From Thiobacillus sp. UBA2597 (GTDB lineage Bacteria; Pseudomonadota; Gammaproteobacteria; Burkholderiales; Thiobacillaceae): DNA of 45,957 nt. Below, piece by piece: positions 39,541 to 45,957 of the stretch (the first letter of the stretch is position 1; each line of letters begins with the position of its first letter). The position numbers and the translations under genes are program-made. The notes under the pieces were generated by a model. The model was given only the letters and a program-made list of their open reading frames with translations, made no database searches and had not been told where the DNA came from. The DNA lies in contig DDKN01000087.1 of the NCBI GenBank assembly GCA_002339725.1, positions 1 through 45,957 on the forward strand, in the 5' to 3' direction.

Positions 39541-41007
39541 TCAGCCGGTCAGGCGTTCGAGCAAGCCCAAGCCCAGGCCGACACCGAAGCCGGTGATGTC
39601 GGAGCCGACCGCGCCCAAGCCACCCTTGCAGCGACTGGCCGACAGGTCGACATGCAGCCAGGGCGTGTCGGCAACGAAGCGGTTGAGGAAACGCGCCGCC
39701 AGGATGTGGTCGGCCTCGCCGTCGAGCGTGCATTGCTTGATGTCGGCCAGCTTGGATTCCAGCGCCTCGTCGTAGTCCTCCGGCACCGGGAAGGCCACCA
39801 CCCGCTCGCCGCACTGCAGCCCCGCTGCCACCGCCTGCGCCGCCAGCGCGTCCCGGTTGGCCAGCACCCCGCTCATGCGTTCGCCCAGGGCCACGGTCAT
39901 GCTGCCGGTCAGGGTGGCGAAATCGATGATCGCCGCGGGCTTTGCCCGGGCCGCCAGGGTCAGGGTATCGGCCAGGACCATGCGCCCCTCGGCATCGGTA
40001 TGCACGATCTCGATGGTGGTGCCGTTGAGCGCCGTGACCACCTCGTTCTGGGTATAGGCCTCGGGCGACAGATGGTTCTGGGCAATGGCCAGCCAGACAT
40101 CCAGCCGCACCGGCAATTTCAGCCGGGTCGCCGCCAGCAGCAGGCCCAGGGCGACGGCCGAGCCGTTCATGTCGTCGTGCATGTTGTGCATGTAGCGGGC
40201 GGGCTTCAGGTTGTGGCCGCCGGTGTCGAAACAGATGCCCTTGCCGACCAGGGCGTAATGCCCCTTCGCCCGCTTCGGTGCGTAGCTCAGATGCACGATC
40301 GCCGCATCCTCGTGCTGGCTGCCGCGGGCGACGGCAAGAAAGGCGCCGGCCCTGAGCTTGCGCAGCTTCTTCACATCGTATTCCTCGATGCCCCAGCCTT
40401 CGGCCCGGGCCAGCCTGGCCACGCGCTGGCGATAGCTTGCCGGCGTCAATTCGTTGGGCGGCAGCATGGTCAGCTGCCGGGTCAGGGCATTGCCCTCGGC
40501 CAGGGCACGGGCGCGGGCGAAGCCGTCCGCACTCTGACAGCCGTGCAGGTAAATTTTTTTCAGCGGTTGCGCGCTCTGTTTGCTCTTGTAGCTGGGCAGG
40601 CTGGTGCCGTTGAGCCAGGCCACATAGACCGCCGCCTCCGCGGCAGGCAGGCGCCCGGCAGCGGCGCCATGCACGGCGATATGAATCTCGCTCGGCTGCT
40701 CATCGAGCAGGGGCTGCAAGGCCTTGCGCAAAGCGGCGTGTCGATCGAACACACTCGCCTTGGCCGCAAGCACGAGCCAGGACTCCAAGCCACCGGCGCC
40801 GTTCTCGCACGTGACCGGCGATTTTGCCAATTCCTTGGATTTCATCCGCTTGCGCTTGAGTGCGGCGAGCAGGCGTTCGCTGCCGCTGATCGATTCCAGC
40901 GCGGCGCCTTCGATCACGACGTGCAGGACATGGCCGGCAATGCCGTTTTTCGAGCCGGAAAAATCCTTTTTTGTTTCAACGAGTTCGGCAAGTGGGTTCA
41001 CATTCAT
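39541..41007 (-). CDS. M17 family leucyl aminopeptidase-like protein
   Basis: 488 residues. The C-terminal catalytic domain has every M17 metal and active-site motif: GKGICFDTGGHNLKP (Lys and Asp ligands), HDDMNGSAVALG, HTDAEGRMVLADTL (Asp/Glu ligands and Arg), and GSMTVALGERMSGV. The H-N-L-K-P and M-N-G forms depart from the common I-S-L-K-P and M-G/C-G, so it belongs to a divergent M17 branch. The N-terminal half is weakly conserved. It hydrolyses N-terminal residues of peptides; in PepA a second DNA-binding role exists, untested here. Divergent from pdhA. Confidence 0.88.
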   Translation of the reverse strand: MNVNPLAELVETKKDFSGSKNGIAGHVLHVVIEGAALESISGSERLLAALKRKRMKSKELAKSPVTCENGAGGLESWLVLAAKASVFDRHAALRKALQPLLDEQPSEIHIAVHGAAAGRLPAAEAAVYVAWLNGTSLPSYKSKQSAQPLKKIYLHGCQSADGFARARALAEGNALTRQLTMLPPNELTPASYRQRVARLARAEGWGIEEYDVKKLRKLRAGAFLAVARGSQHEDAAIVHLSYAPKRAKGHYALVGKGICFDTGGHNLKPARYMHNMHDDMNGSAVALGLLLAATRLKLPVRLDVWLAIAQNHLSPEAYTQNEVVTALNGTTIEIVHTDAEGRMVLADTLTLAARAKPAAIIDFATLTGSMTVALGERMSGVLANRDALAAQAVAAGLQCGERVVAFPVPEDYDEALESKLADIKQCTLDGEADHILAARFLNRFVADTPWLHVDLSASRCKGGLGAVGSDITGFGVGLGLGLLERLTG

Positions 41008-41021
41008 TCTCTGGCAAATCC

Positions 41022-41050
41022 TTGACCTGACGCGGTGTTTCCGCGATGAT
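41022..41050 (+). promoter_or_regulatory. Putative promoter of the pdh operon
   Basis: TTGACC (41022-41027) and GATGAT (41045-41050) are 17 bp apart, 33 bp before the pdhA ATG. The -35 is good, the -10 is weak; TGATAC two bases further would give a 19-bp spacer. GAGG (41071-41074) is the likely pdhA ribosome-binding site. Confidence 0.45.
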
Positions 41051-41083
41051 ACCGCGATTTTTTCAACCCAGAGGTCTAGCTCA

Positions 41084-42046
41084 ATGAAGCTGAAAGATCG
41101 TAAGCGGGTGCTGCGCGAGATGGTCCTGGCCCGGCGTTTCGAGGAACGCTGCTATCAGGCCTACATCGAGCGCAAGATCGGCGGATTCCTGCATCTTTAT
41201 CCCGGCCAGGAGGCCTGCTGCTATGGCGTGATGGAAGCGGCGCGTCCGGGTTTCGACTATGTCATCACCGGCTATCGCGACCATGTGCACGCCATCAAAT
41301 GCGGTGCCGATCCCAAGGCCGTGATGGCCGAACTCTACGGCAAGGAAACCGGCTGCTCGAAAGGCCGCGGCGGTTCCATGCACATCTTCGACGTGGCGCA
41401 CCGCTTCATGGGCGGCTATGCCCTGGTCGGCGGCCCCTTCCCGCTCGCCGCCGGCATGGCCAAGGCGATCCAGATGAAGGGAGGCGACGAGATCGCCATC
41501 TGCTTCCTGGGTGACTCCGCCAACAACCAGGGCACCTTCCACGAGACCATGAACATGGCCGCACTGTGGAACCTGCCCGTGCTCTTCGTCTGCGAGAACA
41601 ACCTTTACGGCATCGGCACCGCCCTGCACCGCTCCACCGCCGTGGTCGACCAGTACAAACGGGTCTGCGCCTACGGCATCGAATCCGACGTCTGCGACGG
41701 CCAGGACATCGAGGTGGTGCTCGAGCATGCCCACAAGGCGGTCGAATACGTGCGCTCGCGCCAGGGCCCCTATTTCCTGGAATTGAAGACCTATCGTTTC
41801 CGCGGTCATTCCATGTCGGACTCGCGTGGCTACCGCACGCGCGAGGAAGAGGAGCAGTGGAAGCAGCGCGATCCGATCAACATCCTGCGCGACCGCATGA
41901 TCGCCGAGGACAAGTACACCATGGCCGAGTTCGAGGCCCTGGAAAAAGAGATCGACCACTACATCGAGCACGAAGTGATCAAGTTCGCGGAAGAGTCGCC
42001 CGACCCCAAGGTCGAGGAACTCACCAAATACGTGCTCGCGGATTGA
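41084..42046 (+). CDS. pdhA: Pyruvate dehydrogenase E1 component, alpha subunit
   Basis: 320 residues. It begins MKLKDRKRVLREMVLARRFE, has YRDHVHAIKCGADPKAVMAE and KGRGGSMHIFD, and ends with TYRFRGHSMSDSRGYRTREE. The thiamine-diphosphate motif reads GDSANNQGTF...NN where the family has GDG. Together with PdhB it forms the heterotetrameric E1 of the alpha2-beta2 type found in mitochondria, plastids and some bacteria, not the single-chain AceE of E. coli. A longer open frame upstream crosses the promoter and is not used. The downstream context (E1 beta, E2-E3) supports pyruvate or a related 2-oxo acid as substrate. Confidence 0.94.
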   Translation: MKLKDRKRVLREMVLARRFEERCYQAYIERKIGGFLHLYPGQEACCYGVMEAARPGFDYVITGYRDHVHAIKCGADPKAVMAELYGKETGCSKGRGGSMHIFDVAHRFMGGYALVGGPFPLAAGMAKAIQMKGGDEIAICFLGDSANNQGTFHETMNMAALWNLPVLFVCENNLYGIGTALHRSTAVVDQYKRVCAYGIESDVCDGQDIEVVLEHAHKAVEYVRSRQGPYFLELKTYRFRGHSMSDSRGYRTREEEEQWKQRDPINILRDRMIAEDKYTMAEFEALEKEIDHYIEHEVIKFAEESPDPKVEELTKYVLAD

Positions 42047-42129
42047 TATGGCGTTGCCGACAATCAGCCGTCGGCGCTCGACTTCCAAGCCGCTGACAGC
42101 CAAAGGCTGACAGCTCACGGAGAGAAAAA
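42047..42129. other. Spacer between pdhA and pdhB with small repeats
   Basis: 83 bp without a gene. GCTGACAGC occurs twice (near 42092 and 42109) around a CAGCC-AAA-GGCTG hairpin. CGGAGAGAAAAA just before the pdhB ATG supplies its ribosome-binding site. It may be a dispersed-repeat remnant. Confidence 0.45.
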
Positions 42130-43113
42130 ATGGCAGAAATCATGTACTGGGAAGCGATCCGGCGCGCCCACGACGAAGAGATGGCCCGCGATCCGATGGT
42201 GATCTGCATGGGCGAGGACATCGGCGTGGCCGGTGGCACCTACAAGGCAACCAAGGGCCTGTACGAGAAATACGGTCCGCTGCGGGTGATCGACACCCCG
42301 ATCTCGGAAAACGGCTACACCGGCCTCGGTATCGGCGCCTCCTTCCTGGGGGTCAAACCGATCATCGAGATCATGTCGGTCAACTTCGCCTGGCTGGCGA
42401 TGGACCAGATCTTCAACAGCGCGGCCAAGGTGCGCTACATGTCGGGTGGCCAGCTCAGCGCCCCGGTGGTCATCCGTGCCGCCGGCGGTGCCGCCCATCA
42501 GCTCGGCGCCCAACACTCGGCGCGCATGGAGAAGGTCTTCATGGGCGTGGCCGGCCTGCGCGTGGTGACCCCGTCCAACCCCAAGCAGGCCTACGGCCTC
42601 CTCAAATCCGCCGTGCGCTCGCCCGACCCGGTCTACATCAACGAGCACGAGCTGATGTACAACATGAAGGGTGAGGTACCGGACGAGGAGTACTTCCACC
42701 CGCTGGAAGGCTCCGAGGTCACCCGTCCGGGCACCGACGTCACCCTGTTCGGCTACAACATCTCCGTGCACTGGTGCCTGAAGGCGGCCGAGATCCTGGC
42801 CAAGCAGTACAACATCAGCGCCGAGGTGGTCGACCTCTACGCCCTGGCCCCGCTTGACCGCGAGGGCATCAGGAAGTCGGTGGCGAAGACCCACAAGGCA
42901 GTGATCGCCGAGGAAGACGAGGCGCCCTGCGGCGTCGGCTCCGAGGTCATGGCCATCATCAACGAGGAATGCTTCTGGGAACTGGATGCCCCCCCGGTGC
43001 GCGTGCACTCGGCCCTGGTGCCCCAGCCCTATGCACATAACCTGGAGAAGGCCACCATCCCCGATCACGAGGATGTGGTGAAGGCAGTCCTCAAGCTTTT
43101 TGGCAAAGCCTGA
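42130..43113 (+). CDS. pdhB: Pyruvate dehydrogenase E1 component, beta subunit
   Basis: 327 residues. It begins MAEIMYWEAIRRAHDEEMAR; catalytic-site blocks are GEDIGVAGGTYKATKGLY, DTPISENGYTGLGIGAS, VRYMSGGQLSAPVVIRAAGG and HSARMEKVFMGVAGLRVVTP. The transketolase C-terminal domain holds SEVTRPGTDVTLFGYN. It binds the E1 alpha subunit and closes the thiamine-diphosphate site. The ribosome-binding site is GGAGAGA. It is followed by an 85-bp spacer and the E2-E3 gene. Confidence 0.96.
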   Translation: MAEIMYWEAIRRAHDEEMARDPMVICMGEDIGVAGGTYKATKGLYEKYGPLRVIDTPISENGYTGLGIGASFLGVKPIIEIMSVNFAWLAMDQIFNSAAKVRYMSGGQLSAPVVIRAAGGAAHQLGAQHSARMEKVFMGVAGLRVVTPSNPKQAYGLLKSAVRSPDPVYINEHELMYNMKGEVPDEEYFHPLEGSEVTRPGTDVTLFGYNISVHWCLKAAEILAKQYNISAEVVDLYALAPLDREGIRKSVAKTHKAVIAEEDEAPCGVGSEVMAIINEECFWELDAPPVRVHSALVPQPYAHNLEKATIPDHEDVVKAVLKLFGKA

Positions 43114-43198
43114 GAAGTCGGCAGCAGTCAGTGGGCAGAAATCTGCAGCCGACTGCTCACTGCAAACTGCCAACTCATTAAGCCTGACGGATAAATCT
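43114..43198. other. Spacer between pdhB and the E2-E3 gene
   Basis: 85 bp without a gene. It contains AGTCGGCAGCAGTCAGTGGG and a rough mirror copy (GCAGCCGACTGCTCACTGC), which looks like a short dispersed palindrome. ACGGA upstream of the ATG is a weak ribosome-binding site. Confidence 0.45.
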
Positions 43199-45957
43199 AT
43201 GTCCCAACACTCTGTAATCACCATGCCCCAGCTCTCGGACACCATGACCGAGGGCGTGGTGGTCACTTGGGAGAAGCAGCCCGGTGACCGGGTCGAACGC
43301 GGTGACATCGTGGCCACGGTCGAGACCGACAAGGCCATCATGGATGTCGAGGTGTTCAAGGCCGGCTATCTGGCCGGCCCCCTGGCCGAGGTCGGCAGCA
43401 CCGTGCCGGTGGGCGGCACCCTGGCCTACATCACCGATACCCCGGGCGATCTGGCCATCGCCGCTGACGAAGTGGTCACCGAAAAGGCCCCGTCGGAGAT
43501 GATTCCGCATCACGCCGGCACCCCCATCGTCATGCCCCAGCTGTCGGACACCATGACCGAGGGCATCGTGGTCACCTGGGAAAAGGCCATCGGCGACAGG
43601 ATCAAGCGCGGCGACATCGTCGCCACGGTCGAGACCGACAAGGCGATCATGGACGTCGAGGTGTTCAACGAGGGCATCCTGTCCGGCCCCCTGGCCGATG
43701 TCGGCAGCACCATCGAGGTCGGCCATCCCATGGCCTTCATCGTGCAGGATGCCGGCCAGGTCAACGATACCGTCGCCAGCGTCTCGGCCGAGCACAAGGT
43801 GGTCGAGACCCATCACGTCAAGCCGGGCGAGAAGATACAGGCGGCGCCCAAGCCGGCTGCCCCGATTCCAGCCACGCGCAGCGACGTCAAGCCGGCGCCG
43901 CGGCCGGCCGGCCGCAGGGCCAGCCCGTTGGCGCGCAAGCTGGCCGGCCAAATGGGCGTGGACCTGGGCAACGTAGCCGCCAGCGGCCCCGAGGGCGCCA
44001 TCGTCGCCGACGACGTGCTGCGCGCCCGCCCCTCGATGAAGGAGGTCGCCCACAGCCTGCCCCAGGTCGACGTGCCGGGCGAAGGCCGGCCGATGACCAG
44101 CATGGAGAAGGCCGTCTCGCACGCGATGACCGCCTCGCTCACCCTGCCGACCTTCAACGTCACCATGAACATCGACACGGCCAAACTCACCGCCGCCGCC
44201 AAGGCGCGCGGCGTGTCGGTCACCGTGGCGATCGCCAAGGCCTGTTCCGTGGCCATGGCCAAGTTCCCGCGCATGAACTGGGCCTACCAGCCGATCGACA
44301 AGCTGGTCGAGCGTGGCAACCACGACTTCGGCATCGCCGTGAAGTCGGACGACGGCGGCCTGGTGGTACCCATCATTTCCGGCATCGAGTCCAAGAGCCT
44401 GGATCAGATGCAGGCCGACTGGAACGACCTGGTGCCACGCGCCCGCATCCGCAAGCTGGCGCCCAAGGAGTTCGCCAACCCCACCTTCACCATCTCCAAC
44501 ATGGGGATGTTCGGGGTGACCCATTTCACCGCGATTCCGACCCCGGGCATTGCCGCCATCCTGGCCATCGCCGCCAACGGCCCGCAGGGCACGCCGTTCA
44601 CCATCACGGCTGACCACCGCGTGCTCAACGGCGCCGATGTCGCCGCCTATCTGGCCGAGCTCAAGCAGGTGATCGAGGCGCCGGAGGCCTGGATGGAGGG
44701 CGCCGGCAGCGTGGCTGTGGCTGCCCCGGCCGTGTCGCCCATCCCCGAAGGCAACTGGGACGTGCAGGTCGCCGTGATCGGCGGCGGCCCCGGCGGCGAG
44801 GACTGCGCGCGCGACCTGGTCGAGCACGGCATCAAGGTCGCCATGATCAACAACGCCCCCTTCCCCGGCGGCGAATGCCTCTGGCGCGGCTGCATCCCGT
44901 CCAAGGCCTGGCGCCATGCGGCCGACATCATCCGCGACCGTGCGCACGATGCCGCCAAGGGCGTGACCGGCACCGACAAGCCGAAGCTGGTCTGGGAGAC
45001 CCTGGAGCAGCACCGCAGGAACATTCTGCAGACCCGGGGCGAATTGGCCCTGAAGACCGACAAGGGCGTGAAGATCGACGTGCGCGAGGGCTTCGCCTCC
45101 TTTGTCGACCCCCACACCCTGAAGATCGTCGGTCCGGACGGCAAGGAATCCACCCTCACCTTCGGCGCGGCCGTCATCGCCACCGGCGCCCCCCCCTTCG
45201 TGCCCCCCATTCCCGGCGCGCGCGAGTGCCTGGAGAGCGGCGGCGTCATCACCTCCGACACCATCTGGAACCTGCCCAAGCCGCCCAAGAAGCTGGGCAT
45301 CGTCGGCGGCGGCGTGATCGGCGTCGAGATGGCCCAGATCTGGCGCGACTTCGGCGCCGAGGTCCTGATGCTCGAGGCCAAGGACCGCATCCTGGCCGAG
45401 ATCGAGGAAGAGATCGCCAAACAGCTCACCGGCATCCTGAACGAGGAGTTCAAGGTGGTGACCTCGGCCAAGATCAGCGAGATCGCCGGCAAGCCGGGCA
45501 AGATGGTGATCAAGTACAGCGACGCCGAGGGCAAGGCCGCCGAATACGCCTGCGACTACGTGCTGATGGCCACCGGCAAGCGGCCCGACACCAGCAAGCT
45601 CAATCTGGAGGCCGTGGGCGTGGCGCTGGACGGCGCGGCGATCAAGGTGGATGCCGCCTGCCGCACCAATGTGCCGCACATCTATGCCGTGGGCGACGTG
45701 ATCGGCGGCTACATGCTGGCCCACACCGCGGCCACCCAGGGCCGGGTGGCGGCGCACAACCTCGCCGGTCATCCCCTGCAGTACAACCAGGACCTCGACT
45801 GCGGCGTCACCTTCTCCCGGCCCGAGGCCGGCTTCGTCGGCCTGTCGGTCGCCCAGGCCAAGGCCCGCGGCATCGACGCGGTCGAGGCCAAGATGCCCAT
45901 GAGCATCGACGCCAAGGCCATGATCGCGCTGGAGACCCACGGCATGATCAAGCTGGT
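43199..45957 (+). CDS. Fused dihydrolipoamide acyltransferase (E2) and dihydrolipoamide dehydrogenase (E3), cut by window edge
   Basis: One open frame of at least 919 codons without stop. Two lipoyl domains (about 4-82 and 106-185) carry lipoylated Lys45 and Lys148 in VETDKAIMDVEVF; then an Ala/Pro linker, an E1/E3-binding domain (ASPLARKLAGQMGVDL, about 240-275) and the acyltransferase core (296-500), whose catalytic motif reads DHRVLNGAD instead of HxxxDG. After a short linker the E3 begins near residue 520: VAVIGGGPGGEDCARDL (FAD), redox disulfide GGECLWRGCIPSKAW, VVGGGVIG-type NAD site, and ATGKRPDTSKL. The last 60 or so residues are outside the window. It supplies both E2 and E3 to PDH, coded behind pdhAB. 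Confidence 0.93.
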   Translation, partial: MSQHSVITMPQLSDTMTEGVVVTWEKQPGDRVERGDIVATVETDKAIMDVEVFKAGYLAGPLAEVGSTVPVGGTLAYITDTPGDLAIAADEVVTEKAPSEMIPHHAGTPIVMPQLSDTMTEGIVVTWEKAIGDRIKRGDIVATVETDKAIMDVEVFNEGILSGPLADVGSTIEVGHPMAFIVQDAGQVNDTVASVSAEHKVVETHHVKPGEKIQAAPKPAAPIPATRSDVKPAPRPAGRRASPLARKLAGQMGVDLGNVAASGPEGAIVADDVLRARPSMKEVAHSLPQVDVPGEGRPMTSMEKAVSHAMTASLTLPTFNVTMNIDTAKLTAAAKARGVSVTVAIAKACSVAMAKFPRMNWAYQPIDKLVERGNHDFGIAVKSDDGGLVVPIISGIESKSLDQMQADWNDLVPRARIRKLAPKEFANPTFTISNMGMFGVTHFTAIPTPGIAAILAIAANGPQGTPFTITADHRVLNGADVAAYLAELKQVIEAPEAWMEGAGSVAVAAPAVSPIPEGNWDVQVAVIGGGPGGEDCARDLVEHGIKVAMINNAPFPGGECLWRGCIPSKAWRHAADIIRDRAHDAAKGVTGTDKPKLVWETLEQHRRNILQTRGELALKTDKGVKIDVREGFASFVDPHTLKIVGPDGKESTLTFGAAVIATGAPPFVPPIPGARECLESGGVITSDTIWNLPKPPKKLGIVGGGVIGVEMAQIWRDFGAEVLMLEAKDRILAEIEEEIAKQLTGILNEEFKVVTSAKISEIAGKPGKMVIKYSDAEGKAAEYACDYVLMATGKRPDTSKLNLEAVGVALDGAAIKVDAACRTNVPHIYAVGDVIGGYMLAHTAATQGRVAAHNLAGHPLQYNQDLDCGVTFSRPEAGFVGLSVAQAKARGIDAVEAKMPMSIDAKAMIALETHGMIKL

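Noticed and set aside
42047..42129. Small RNA between pdhA and pdhB
   Set aside because: A short hairpin and direct repeats only; no promoter or terminator.
43178..45940. A 920-codon open frame on the minus strand opposite the E2-E3 gene
   Set aside because: It is the antisense frame of a GC-rich coding gene; it has low-complexity His/Gly/Ala/Asp-rich sequence, no domain I recognise, and the sense frame is unmistakable.

Overview
The window is a GC-rich, gene-dense chromosomal segment from a bacterium. Gene content and order point to a betaproteobacterium (Nitrosomonadales/Thiobacillus-like lineages would fit, but I cannot place it by sequence search). The evidence is the mlaFEDCB / yadGH-like / ibaG / murA order, the fimV-truA-trpFBA-accD-folC-SPOR-cvpA-purF-metZ run, and leuC-entericidin-leuD-leuB-asd-usg. 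Nearly all of it is housekeeping DNA. The accessory features are small and sit in spacers.

Layout. (1) 1-5118, minus strand: the outer-membrane lipid asymmetry operon mlaFEDCB, followed by an ABC-2 exporter pair, ibaG and the start of murA (cut by the window edge), with a good promoter before mlaF. (2) 5121-7051, minus: a short DUF72 protein and cysS. Two copies of a C/T-rich palindromic repeat lie here, one between the genes and one in frame inside cysS. (3) 7134-10533: recQ, then an Xre/RES toxin-antitoxin pair bounded downstream by a diverged second copy of the 3' end of recQ, plus several dispersed repeats and the glnS terminator. (4) glnS (minus), then a plus-strand cluster: a TPR protein and an L,D-transpeptidase with related C-terminal domains, ppiB and lpxH. 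(5) 15970-38279: about 22 kb all on the minus strand, reading aroC, ydcH-like, an MFS transporter, leuC, an entericidin-like lipoprotein, leuD, a GxxExxY nuclease-like gene, leuB, asd, usg, fimV, an EcfT/CbiQ-like membrane protein, truA, trpF, trpB, trpA, accD, folC, a SPOR protein, cvpA, purF, metZ and a hypothetical secreted protein. (6) 38431-end: a PAS-GGDEF diguanylate cyclase, an M17 aminopeptidase (minus), and a pyruvate-dehydrogenase operon pdhA-pdhB-pdhC in which E2 is fused in frame to E3. The E3 part runs off the window.

Metabolic theme: amino-acid synthesis (Trp, Leu, Asp family, Met, chorismate), purine, folate and fatty-acid entry steps, translation (cysS, glnS, truA) and cell-envelope upkeep (mla, lpxH, murA, LDT). 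The most unusual points are these: a GxxExxY gene tightly bracketed by an inverted pair of dispersed repeats, with a second, gene-less pair of the same repeat 1.2 kb away on the far side of leuB; the toxin-antitoxin module between two recQ 3' ends; a palindromic repeat translated inside cysS; and the E2-E3 fusion whose acyltransferase motif reads HxxxNG instead of HxxxDG. Positions and alignments were done by eye; no similarity search was run.
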